Positions 23,213-32,758 of a stretch of DNA of 64,000 bases are shown here, piece by piece. Source of the DNA: Sthenelais limicola. Its lineage: Eukaryota; Annelida; Polychaeta; Phyllodocida; Sigalionidae. The notes under the pieces were generated by a model that had not been told where the DNA came from, searched no databases, and worked only from the letters and a program-made list of their open reading frames with translations. Every line of letters begins with the position of its first letter. Within the stretch, counting starts at the first letter, position 1. Location of the stretch: the NCBI GenBank assembly GCA_942159475.1, contig OW804098.1, positions 9,340,406 through 9,404,405 on the forward strand, read 5' to 3'. The position numbers and the translations under genes were made by a program.

Positions 23213-23446
23213 GGGTCAGATTTTCAGAAAATGTACATTTCGCCTTTACCAATCCACTCAAATAACCCACATTTAAGACAGAAATAAGCTTCAAAATGCA
23301 GTTGAACATAACAGAACTGATACTTTAAATCAATGCGATCGCAAATATACTCAGATATACCCAGTACTCTTCATTTTTTAGCCTAATTTAGGAGAATTTA
23401 CTAAATGTGTACAGCTGCCAATTGTACATTTTCTGAAAATCTGAAT
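23213..23446 (-). mobile_element. Family A MITE
   Basis: GGGTCAGATTTTCAGAAAAT to TTTTCTGAAAATCTGA, last bases degraded. Confidence 0.8.
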
Positions 23447-23644
23447 GTCGCAGGAGTCGCATCATATTCATGACGTCACTGTCACAAACGTTCATATTAG
23501 TAATTCTGAGAGGCAGGTAACTTTGAAAGTCTGTAACTTCACTAATTTTTGGAGTATCAACAAAATTCTTTCACTTTTGTAATGCTCATTTTCCCTTATG
23601 TATATCCCGTCATTTTTTTTTTTTTTATATTTATTTTTTGTACA

Positions 23645-24319
23645 TGTGATGTGTCACAGGAAAACGAGTCCTCTCAAATAACCCACATTTAAGACAAAAA
23701 TGAGCTTCAAAAGGCAGTTCGACATAACAGAATTGATACTTTGAATCAGCAGAATTTACTAAATGTGGTGAGTTTAATCTCAAAATTGATATTTTTCAGA
23801 GTGTTTTGTTCACTGTGGGAATGTTCTCCTTTTTAAAGCGCTTAACGCTGTTTGTAGCAAAAATACATTTGGGTCAGATTTTCAGAAAATGTACAATTCA
23901 GCTTCACCAATGTTTTCAAATAACGCAAATTTCAGACGAAAATAAAGTTCAAAATACAGTTCAACCTAACCAAACAGATTGCTAGTATCAATTCAATGCC
24001 TAATATACTCGGATTTACCTAGCATTGGCCAAATTGCAGCCTAACTTAGCAGAATTTACTAAATGTGTACAGCTACCAATTGTACATTTTCTGAAAATCT
24101 GACCCATTTACAAAATTCCAAGGCAGTGTGTTAAATATATCCATCCATTGCTAAGGTTATAGAGTATATTCAGCTACTTTACTAGTAAATGTCCGCCCAA
24201 AAATAATTGCAAACATCTTTTCAAAAATAAAAAAAAAAAAAGTTAAAATATAGAAGTAGTTATTAGATGTCCTAGAGTTCACCATCTTTGAATTCGGCTT
24301 CATCGCATCTTTTCAAATA
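23645..24319 (+). mobile_element. Family B MITE, composite and cut by a DIRS-like element
   Basis: Left terminus at 23645, then a fragment of family A interior (about 23670-23766), then family B interior, an inserted family A MITE (23871-24105), and family B again until CTTTTCAAATAT, where the element at 24320 begins. The right part of family B is not found beyond that element. Confidence 0.7.
23871..24105 (-). mobile_element. Family A MITE nested in family B
   Basis: 235 bp with perfect ends and ATTT on both sides. Confidence 0.9.
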
Positions 24320-24429
24320 TATGGTTTCTATTTAAAAATTTTTCTTTCTTCTCTTACCTGTGATCGTGATTATGGTTGTTACCGTACCGAACTCCTATAT
24401 GCCTGCTTTTTTCCTTGTTGCTTGATTTT

Positions 24430-25374
24430 ATGGAGAAAAACTGTTCAGGCTGCAGCGGGTACCACAAGGCTCCTTTTGGTTCGAGGTGCAAGTTCTTACC
24501 ACGCAATATGGCGTCACTCATTGAAGGTATGGATCGCACTTCGGACAAGTATATGCCTGCCTTGGAAGATGCCCTCGTCAGGGCTAGGGATGCTTCCAAA
24601 CTTGCTTCTTCCACACATTTGTCCCGCATTGCCCAGCTCGAGGCTCAACTTGATGATCTGCCCGATGCGGATGCAGATATGAAGGACATATTACGTTCCA
24701 TCGAGTCTCGCATCAAGCGGTTGGAGGTCGACCCCTCCTCTTCCCGTCAACATGGCCATGGCCGTCCTTCTACCTTCAAGATCCCGGACAACCCCAGCGA
24801 TGCCATCTCCGAACCTCTGACCAAGGCTTTGGCTAAGTTGTCTGGCAAGGACAACGATCCAGGTAAATTGTTACGTCCGGAATATTATGCTCAGCCTGAT
24901 AAGAAGAAATTGGACTACAATAAGTTGGATTTTGCCGAGCTCGTATATGGTCAGTGCTCTGTTGTCTGCTATCTTGAGTCTATTGACGGCGATGTCGGCT
25001 CGTATCTTCAACACATGAAATACATCTCCCAGTTATTTGCCACTAAGAAGTTCACAGACAAGGCTCCTGTGGCTTATGATCGTTACATTGTGGACAGGTA
25101 TTCCAATGGATTTATAGCTGACTTCTCCCCCGGCCCGGTTGGTGTTAGTCTCCACTTCTCTACCAACACTAAAGTTGATTCTGAGACATCTTCCAAACTC
25201 AAGAAGTCCAAGAACCGGAAGCAGTCAGAAGGTCATGCTGACCCAGATTCTGACGAGATTTGTTCTAATTTTAATTTTCGCCAATGCAAAACTCCTAACT
25301 GCCCTAGACAGCACATCTGCAAGAAATGTAAGGGAAAACATCGTGCTGTGGGTTGTGCGGAGTCGGCCAAATGA
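24430..25374 (+). CDS. Gag-like protein of DIRS-order element 1
   Basis: 314 residues from the first in-frame ATG at 24430; the frame is open for a further 18 codons upstream without an ATG. Residues 5-20 form a C-x2-C-x3-H-x7-C motif. A heptad-like region follows at about residues 45-105 (ALEDALVRARD...RIAQLEAQL...IESRIKRLEV), probably for Gag multimerisation. The C-terminus is a Cys/His cluster (C-x8-C...C-x4-H-x2-C-x2-C-x4-H-x4-C) expected to bind nucleic acid. Ends with TGA, in frame with the downstream pol ORF. The role in particle or RNP assembly is inferred from retrotransposon Gag proteins. Confidence 0.8.
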   Translation: MEKNCSGCSGYHKAPFGSRCKFLPRNMASLIEGMDRTSDKYMPALEDALVRARDASKLASSTHLSRIAQLEAQLDDLPDADADMKDILRSIESRIKRLEVDPSSSRQHGHGRPSTFKIPDNPSDAISEPLTKALAKLSGKDNDPGKLLRPEYYAQPDKKKLDYNKLDFAELVYGQCSVVCYLESIDGDVGSYLQHMKYISQLFATKKFTDKAPVAYDRYIVDRYSNGFIADFSPGPVGVSLHFSTNTKVDSETSSKLKKSKNRKQSEGHADPDSDEICSNFNFRQCKTPNCPRQHICKKCKGKHRAVGCAESAK

Positions 25375-27501
25375 ATTCTTCCTCGGCGCCATTTTCTCGT
25401 CCAGTCCGAGTCTTCACGAGACCGGAAGCAAAATGGCGTCGTCTCCTCGGTAAGATCAGTTTTGGATGATTCTTCCCGTGGCTCTCCATCGGATTCTGGA
25501 CTTAATACTTGCCCCATTGATTGCAAAATACCTGCAATTCAACATAAGGACTTGTCTCATACTTATACCAAGTCATTTGGTACTCATCAGTGCTCGCCTT
25601 CGAAGCTTACGCCCGCTTTGCCTGACCCAGACTCGACTGTCCTAGTTGTTGACCCCGATCAGCTGACAGCTACGCACGATTATTCTTCTTCTGGTTGTGT
25701 TGGCGGACCCGATTACTCCGTACACTCCCTTGATGACTGTTTGTGTGACTCCTGTGATATTGCCTTCGACATCATGGATGGATTTAGCCGCTATTCTGAG
25801 TATGCCCCAGTTTCAGTGCTCCCTTACTTTGACTGTTGCAAGATTCGCTCTTACAACCATTGGATTGGTAGTGCTCTCTCGGATTGGAATATTGCTGGCT
25901 GGATGCATGAACTTGCTCAGGAAAACGACATCCCCTTACAGCGGTATCTTACCTTTGGTGTTCTCTTTGGGTTTATGATTGTTGACCCATCTGCCCAAGT
26001 GCCCCAGTACCACCGTCAAAATTACTCATCTGTGTTACAGGGCCCAGCTAAGGACTTCATAGGGAAAGTCATTTCTACTGAAATCGCTGAGGGCAAGTAT
26101 TCTTTTTCTGACACTAGGCCTCATTGTGTGCACTCTATCGGTGCAGTGCCTAAGCCCAATAACAAGTGGAGACCTATTGCTGACTGCCGTCAGCCTCTCG
26201 GCAACTCCATTAATAACTTTATGGACACGACATGTTATACCTTTTCGTACAAGACAGTGGATGATGTCATTGAGTTAATCACACCTGGGTGCTTCATGTC
26301 TAGTGTCGATATTAAGGCAGCTTATCGTGCTGTCAGTGTTCATCCGTCACAATGGACTTACCAAGGCGTGGAGTGGCCTGTAGATGGGATCAACCGGTTT
26401 CTCGTTGACACTCGACTATGCTTCGGCCTCAAGTGTGCGCCGTATATCTTCACTCTTGTCCTGAGATGTCTGCATCGCCATGGTTTCACCACCTGTATCA
26501 ATTATCTCGACGACTTTTTGTGTTTTGGTGACACGTTTGAAGAATGCCAAGCTGCCCAATCTTGCCTAATACAAATTCTTGGCTCCTTGGGATTTAAAGT
26601 CTCTTGGGATAAGTGTACGTCCCCTAGTACCTCAACTGTGTATTTGGGCATCCTCTTCGATTCCCTCAAGATGGAAGTAGCCCTACCGGATAGCAAGATG
26701 CTGAAGCTTAACCTTGAACTGTCTTTCTTCCGGAATCGTCACAGAGCTACCAAAAGACAAGTCCAGAGACTTTGCGGTGTTCTTGCCCATGCCGCAAAGG
26801 TCGTGAAAGGTGGTCGTACCTTTTCACGGCGAGTTATTGATCTGCTCAAGAATCTGCCCGACGGTAATCCAAGGATTAGAATTTCTGCTGATTTTCAAGA
26901 GGACATCAAATGGTGGCTTGATTTCTCATCTGTGTTTAATGGCAGAAATCTGATGGTCAAGTATAATTATGGCAGTGGTCCTACCCTACATACGGATGCT
27001 TGCCTCAGTGGCTACGGTTTCCAGTCAGGCCTTGACTGGCAAGCTGGCCATTACAGTCTGGATGTGCTCCCTCGTAACCACGACCTCCTCTGTGCCACTC
27101 ATCGCCACTGGATTAATGCTATACAGTTTGTTCCCCATGGTTGTTTAGATAATATAAACGTCCTGGAACTTTTGCCTGTGAAGTTGGCCCTCCTACGTTT
27201 TGCTGTGTCTTGGGCGAACTTCCATGTTGTGATTTATTCCGACAATACGCAGGTTCTTTGTGCTATCAACAAGGGCGTTAGCAGGAACAAGTGTAGCATG
27301 TCCCTACTACGTGAAATTTACTGGCTTTGTGCTCGTTCTAATATCCACCTTACAGCTAGGCACGTGAGGGGAGTTGATAATCATATACCTGACATGTTAT
27401 CTAGAATTGCCCACTCTGGCGACGTGGCTGACATATGCCCATTTTTGATCTGTTGCAGTTCGCAAGTGTCTCAAGGTGGACATTCCCTCGTTGGATGGTG
27501 A
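25375..27501 (+). CDS. Reverse transcriptase-RNase H of DIRS-order element 1
   Basis: Polymerase that copies the element RNA and removes RNA from the hybrid. The frame opens right after the Gag TGA and is in the same frame; the first ATG is not until 25774, so translation by readthrough is likely. Numbering from 25462: RT motifs RPIADCR (about 237-243), D283 in SSVDIKAAY, and YLDD at 348-351. RNase H has D512 (HTD), E569 (LEL), D594 (YSDN) and D644 (PDMLSR), so the DEDD set is complete. Connection-region motifs GVLAHAAKVVKGGRTFSRR match the DIRS order. Ends 26 bp inside the recombinase frame. Confidence 0.92.
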   Translation: MLPRRHFLVQSESSRDRKQNGVVSSVRSVLDDSSRGSPSDSGLNTCPIDCKIPAIQHKDLSHTYTKSFGTHQCSPSKLTPALPDPDSTVLVVDPDQLTATHDYSSSGCVGGPDYSVHSLDDCLCDSCDIAFDIMDGFSRYSEYAPVSVLPYFDCCKIRSYNHWIGSALSDWNIAGWMHELAQENDIPLQRYLTFGVLFGFMIVDPSAQVPQYHRQNYSSVLQGPAKDFIGKVISTEIAEGKYSFSDTRPHCVHSIGAVPKPNNKWRPIADCRQPLGNSINNFMDTTCYTFSYKTVDDVIELITPGCFMSSVDIKAAYRAVSVHPSQWTYQGVEWPVDGINRFLVDTRLCFGLKCAPYIFTLVLRCLHRHGFTTCINYLDDFLCFGDTFEECQAAQSCLIQILGSLGFKVSWDKCTSPSTSTVYLGILFDSLKMEVALPDSKMLKLNLELSFFRNRHRATKRQVQRLCGVLAHAAKVVKGGRTFSRRVIDLLKNLPDGNPRIRISADFQEDIKWWLDFSSVFNGRNLMVKYNYGSGPTLHTDACLSGYGFQSGLDWQAGHYSLDVLPRNHDLLCATHRHWINAIQFVPHGCLDNINVLELLPVKLALLRFAVSWANFHVVIYSDNTQVLCAINKGVSRNKCSMSLLREIYWLCARSNIHLTARHVRGVDNHIPDMLSRIAHSGDVADICPFLICCSSQVSQGGHSLVGW

Positions 27502-28444
27502 AGTCAGCTCTACTTTAGCCGCTGCATGGTCTCTCAACACACTGAAGACCAGGAATAGTCAGTGGGGAAAATTTATCGATTTCTGTCAACAAAATTCCCT
27601 AGCTCCCTTGCCTGCTACTGACCGTACAGTCTGTCGGTTTTTAGTTTTCATGGGCAGGTCTGTTAAGTACTCCACATGCAATAACTATGTTTCTGCTATT
27701 TGCACGCTGCATCGTTTCTTTGGATATCCAGCTCTCTTCAGAGATAGCTACCTCGTCAAACTGACCTTGATGGGCCTAGCCAGGTTGCTAGGTAAGGAGG
27801 TTCGTCAGAAAGCGTGTCTATCTGTTGCCAATCTTCTAGCTATGTATGACTCCTCGGACTTCTCCAAACTAGACAATGTTACTTTCTGGAGTGTGTTAGC
27901 ACTGTCCTTTCGGACGTTGCTCAGAAAGTCGAACATTGTTCCTACCTCTGCTACGTCCAATGACCACCTTGTTAGAAGATCTGATGTGGAGTTTGTTCCT
28001 CAGGGCATGGTGATCCACATTCGCTCGTCCAAGACTTTACAATACAGAGATCGCACCCATTCGATTCCTGTATTCTTCGTAGAGAAGCCGGCTTTATGTG
28101 CCTGTTCTCTTCTACGTACCCATTTCTACAGATTTCCTGCCAGCTCGGACAGTCCCTTGTTCTTGAAGTCCTCGCTGTCCGGACCTACGCCTGTCTTATA
28201 CTCTGATGTCCTGTGTTTCCTCAAAAGCTGTGCCGCTGCTATTGGTCTCGACCCTTCCTCTGTCGGTCTCCACTCCTTGCGCAGAAGTGGCGCGGCATTC
28301 TTACACGACTCAGGCGTTCCTCTTGAAGACATAAAAAGTATTGGCGATTGGAGGTCGATGGCGGTGTTATCCTATCTGATTACACCTTTCGATAGGAAGT
28401 GTGACATTGAGAGCAAGATCTTTTCCGTTATTACCAAATTGTGA
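27459..28444 (+). CDS. Tyrosine recombinase of DIRS-order element 1
   Basis: Integrase of the phage-lambda/tyrosine recombinase type, used by DIRS-order elements in place of a DDE integrase. Numbering from the GTG at 27476 (322 residues): N-terminal SAM-like core-binding half (1-120), then the catalytic residues R146, K186, H266-x-x-R269, W292 and Y300. All are present, so it should be active. Frame is +1 relative to RT-RNase H. There is no ATG at the start. A CTGTTGCAG acceptor-like site ends at 27458, just where homology with element 2 begins, so a spliced message or frameshift is needed (inference). Confidence 0.9.
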
Positions 28445-28599
28445 TATTTGAACTGTGATGAACATTTGCTGATAGACTTGAGTTTTAGTTCTCTTCTTTT
28501 TTCTATACTGAGACATTTATTGTTTGACCAATGATTCTACCATGTTCTACCGTGTGTTTCTTCTTACATTCTAATTATATATTTATACGATTGGGACTT

Positions 28600-28906
28600 G
28601 GCGGACTTTTGGACGCCGTTGTAACCGCATCCCTCGTCTCTCTCATTTAATATAGTGTGATATGGTTTCTATTTATTATGTAATTATGAATAGGGCTATA
28701 TCTGCGGCATGACTCTGCTTAACTACCGTTTCCCGCCCCTCTTGTGTTTGTCGTAGCAACCAACCAGTTCGGGTATAGCAGCCATGTACGCAACATCATA
28801 TTCACATTGAGGAAAAAAATTTTCTTTGTTTATTGAATAAAGGGCGGACTTTTGGACGCCGTTGTAACCGCATCCCTCGCCTCTCTCATTTAATATAGTG
28901 TGATAT
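28600..28906 (+). repeat. Split direct repeats B1-A2-B2 of element 1
   Basis: GGCGGACTTTTGGACGCCGT... (64 bp) at 28600-28663 and 28843-28906, separated by A2. The repeat has a small hairpin GGCGGACTTTTGGACGCC. Confidence 0.9.
28820..28842 (+). terminator. Polyadenylation signal of element 1
   Basis: TTGTTTATTGAATAAAGG between A2 and B2. The equivalent TATTGAATAAAAGG occurs in element 2 at 52708-52721, so its placement is conserved. Confidence 0.6.
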
Positions 28907-28908
28907 AT

Positions 28909-29143
28909 GGGACAGATTTTCAGAAAATGTACAATTCAACTTCGCCAATCCTCTCAAATAACCCAAATTTCAGAGAAAAATAAAGTTCAAAATACAGTTC
29001 AACCTAACCAATGCAATGCAATCAATGCAATATCGATCAAATATACTCAAATTTACCAACCATTGGCCAAATAGCAGCCTAATTTAGCAGAATTTACTAA
29101 ATGAATACAGCTGCCAATTGTACATTTTCTGAAAATCTGACCA
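28909..29143 (-). mobile_element. Family A MITE abutting element 1
   Basis: 235 bp, GGGACAGATTTTCAG to CTGAAAATCTGACCA, with ATAT on both sides. Confidence 0.85.
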
Positions 29144-29396
29144 ATATACGGGATTTTTTATTTAGAGAAAATGATGACGTCAGAAATAGTGAGAACCTTC
29201 TGCTCACATTGCAGGTCTTCCGGGCCTACCAAAAAGAAGAAAAATAAAAAATTTTATAAATAAATTATTCGTGATAACATAATTATATAGTAGATATAAT
29301 TGTCCTTTATAATATAAATAGTTAAATGTTCATTTGAGTGTTCATTTGGAGTCCTATTGTATTTTGAGTGTTTGTATGGTGTCTTGTTTATTCATA

Positions 29397-29807
29397 TGTG
29401 ATGTGTTTCAGGAAAATGAGTCATAAGTCGCAAACATTAGATTTTGTGATATTATCATATTTGAAAAGATGAGACCAAGGGGATTCCAATGAATGCAAAC
29501 ATTAAGGGCATCCAATACGTATTTCTATATCTTAAGTTTGATATTTTTATTTCTGAAAAAAAAAAAAATCAATATTTTTAGGTGGACAATTACTATTAAA
29601 GTAGCTAAATTTACTCTATGGGATGGCCCTATAATTGCATGACAGTATTTGATACACTGTCTTGCCTTTTGATACATGTATTCATACTTCATCCAACGTT
29701 AGTCACACCAAAAATGAGAACATTCCTACAAAGAGATTTGGGGAATATATCACTTTGAAAAATATCAATTTTGTGACTTATGACTCATTTTCTTGAAACA
29801 CATCACA
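29397..29807 (-). mobile_element. Family B MITE, complete
   Basis: 411 bp with intact termini; TA flanks both ends. Confidence 0.9.
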
Positions 29808-29875
29808 TATCTTCCTGATTCATGACATTATCATAATGATTATACAGTTTGTTTGTTCTCTATAAGGGTATCACA

Positions 29876-30130
29876 AATAGAGAGAATGGAACAAGCCGGC
29901 AATAATCGAAAATTTATTGGAAGAGATTCGTCCAATCAAGTCTGATAAATGTTCGATTATTTCAGGCGATTTCCATTCTATATCTATTATATGGGCATAC
30001 AACTTGATGTGTAAAATCTGAAAAAAGTAGCCGACTTGGTGACAAAGTAGTTCATATTGTACGCGTACTATATGAATATTTTTATAGCACCCCACTTATT
30101 GCACCTCTCATATGGAATGCGCATATAATA
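29876..30130. mobile_element. Family C copy
   Basis: AGAGAATGGAACAAGCCGG, CAATAATCGAAAATTTATTG, then TTTTTATAGCACCCCACTTA and GCGCATATAATAAAA, as in 14493-15052. The hairpin loop and part of the interior are deleted. A family B right end (30134-30178) follows. Confidence 0.65.
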
Positions 30131-30178
30131 AAATCCATTTGTGGCGACTTGTAACTCATTTTCCTGGAACACATGACA

Positions 30179-32412
30179 AATGCGCAGAGCTGCTTATTGT
30201 ACAACTTCTGAAGCCCAGACCCTGGTGCAGTCCAGCCTATTACCGGAGGGTCCAGATATCATCTCCCATACCCCCTGCGCGCTTGATCGCGTTTTACCCA
30301 TAACATCTCTTAGGCTGTTACCACAAGGTGTAGGGTTACTGAGACTGGGGCTCTTGAAGTTGCACTATAGTAACTGAGCATTTGGGAGAATTGCGAAATG
30401 ACATACATTTATGAGTGTCCATTCCAAGCACTGTTTATATCTGTGTGTAATTTATATCTTTAATATTCACAAAAGAATAGGACGAATATTTAAATATTTT
30501 TGAATTATTTCAATACCAGAGTAGTGTGAGCCAGCATTTATTCAAATTCAATATGTTGCCTGTCTAGTCCCTTGTAAATAAGTTATATAAATGCACACCC
30601 AATATAACCCACCTAATGATTTAATCTCATTACCGATTTAATTGCGTAATTAGTTAATTGATTCTTGATGATTTTGACCTTATTACTGATTTGATTGCTT
30701 AATTAGTTAATGGATTATTGTTTAAGTCAATCGCTAATTATATTCCTGGATTTGTTTTTTTTACTCTTATCTTGGTTAAAGTACATTCCTGGATTAGTTT
30801 TGATATTTCTCTTTTGTTGGACTATAACATAAGCCTGATGTCTATAGTTTTGTTTCTTTATAGCAGCCTGTGCTACAGAAACTTTAGACGTTTGTTCTCA
30901 CGAATGGTCTAAGTTGCACCCTGGATATCAAGTTAAATTTTATATGCCTTAATACCTTGACAGTCAAGTCAGTTTGGGAATGCAGGACAATAATTATCAC
31001 AGTGCGCGTACCAGCGTAGATGTACTTTATCAATAATCTGCCACCTTTACATCAACCCCAGTGGCCACCACACGGGGATCGAAATTCCGCTCCCAGGCCC
31101 TATCGTTTAATTCATACCAATAAAACTGTCTGCCTGTGGGTGGCAAGACAAGCACCTGTCTATGGCTGGCTGAACAGGAGCAATTAATATTAAAACCAGC
31201 CCACAGAACAAGTGTGCCTATGTTAAACTTAGTAACTTTCTAAATTAAGAATAAAATAGTTTGGAACTTCTGATATTTATAACAAAACCATATTTGGCAA
31301 TGAAAAATTAATCAAAAACAAACTAGCCACAGGATAGGCTGGTGTCTTGCAAGGAAAGCCTAGGACTGGGGAGCCAAACTTTAAAGGCCATTTCACAACT
31401 AAATAACTACGGCACTAGTGAACACTTGATTAATTTTGACTCTCTATATTAATATAATTTCTCATATGCATCCTAGGTCCTGAGCTACCAGTATTTCTAT
31501 AACCTATTATTTTATGACTTTTTATATAACCTTTAAATGACTGACTTCTTGGTATTGGGGAAAAGGCACTATTTCTCCAAGTATGCTGGTATTTTCGATT
31601 ATAATGTACCATGTCTATTTCTTGAGTTATCTTACTGATTATGTTTTAGTTTTGGAAACCAACATCAAGAGATGGTCCTCTCCTTACAGAAGCATGGGGT
31701 TAAAGTATTTTTTGGCTATACGTTTTGGTCTGTGAACTTGCGCTGCGTGGGGTAACCATTCGTTATCCCCCATGTCAGGCCCTGGAAATTACAATCTAAA
31801 TTATAGTGGAGGGCAATTATCTGAGCCCTAGTATAAGAACCTTGTGTGCGTGAGAGAGGGACACATTCTGGAGTTGGTGACCAAAGGCTGTGGAGGTATT
31901 CAGTTAGTATACGTGACTAGCTGATATACTGACAATTCTATTGACTACATCTTACTATACCTTATAACCTTGGACTTCAATACACATCTATACCTAAAAC
32001 CTCCAGTCTTCATTTGTTTGTCATTTGACAACCACCATCTTCTCCAGTTGACAAAGGGACTTCCACACAACGAGAAGTACCCTAAATTACCTTGCTAATT
32101 AGCAATTATCTAATTAGCAATTTCCGATCACTTAACTTAAAGTAAAGTTCTACAGTTCTACAGTTTAGACCCCTTTGTTACACCCTCATAGAGAGCCTCA
32201 CGCTCCAAACATGTGTCAGTGGTTAAGAGCCGGCGAGGCACCGGCCACTCTATGGTCCCTTCTTACCGCATACCAATTAATTTGGTTGGTCAAACGCGGT
32301 AGTTGTCTAGACTGGGTGGTGAAAACAAGTTGAGGAGCATGTCATGTTATATAGTATGACGCACTTGCCCTGCACCAGCTGTACAATGGCCTTTTCATGG
32401 AAATAAAAGTAT
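30179..32412. other. Long stretch without a recognised gene
   Basis: AT-rich and largely free of the local repeat families. No exon is supported. The part at 31773-32182 has an LTR-like look (TGTCAGG start, TATAAG at about 31831, TTGTTACA end), but flanking duplications do not match. Confidence 0.4.
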
Positions 32413-32577
32413 TTCTCTGGGTCTATTCAACTAAATACTATGCCTTTATGTTCTCTCTGGGTCTATTCAACTAAATACTATGCCTTTATGTTCTCTCTGG
32501 GTCTATTCAACTAAATACTATGCCTTTATGTTCTCTCTGGGTCTATTCAACTAAATACTATGCCTTTATGTTCTCTT
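32413..32577 (+). repeat. 40-bp tandem repeat, 4 copies
   Basis: Four near-identical units CTCTGGGTCTATTCAACTAA... at exact 40-bp spacing (32413, 32453, 32493, 32533). Confidence 0.95.
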
Positions 32578-32758
32578 ATTGTAAAGTTGTATGCTGTATG
32601 CTGATAGTGACCACTACGTGACAAACTCAAGCCCCACGTTGAGGGTCCATTTAGACATTGGAAGGGGGGGTGGGGGTAGAGCGGGGTAGGGGGTTGCAGT
32701 CGACTGACTGATAGAAAAACGATTCAATGAGTGAAATCATGAGTAGAAAGACATTATT

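Larger units (their letters stand above)
24320..28906 (+). mobile_element. DIRS-order retrotransposon 1 (Ngaro/PAT-like)
   Basis: A 4.6-kb element with Gag, RT-RNase H and tyrosine recombinase. Split direct repeats: B1 28600-28663, then A2 from 28662 to about 28830, then B2 28843-28906 (one mismatch to B1). A1 at the 5' end keeps only the start (24320-24333) and end (about 24334-24348) of A2, so about 145 bp is missing. AATAAA lies between A2 and B2. No methyltransferase domain is visible, which fits Ngaro better than DIRS1 or PAT. All three ORFs are intact, which suggests recent activity. A family A MITE abuts its 3' end. Confidence 0.85.

Noticed and set aside
24320..24335. Second empty-site reconstruction for element 1
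   Set aside because: The left flank is family B but the right flank is not, and a MITE sits on the junction, so the original target cannot be read.
31773..32182. Solo LTR candidate (TGTCAGG...TTGTTACA with TATAAG)
   Set aside because: Flanking 5-mers CCCCA and CCCTC do not match, and no second copy lies in the window.
32210..32260. tRNA-like A box (GTCAGTGGTTAAGAGC)
   Set aside because: No B box or cloverleaf follows; the same holds for the string near 10430.
32413..32577. CRISPR-like array
   Set aside because: Units are fully repeated with no unique spacers, and the DNA is eukaryotic.
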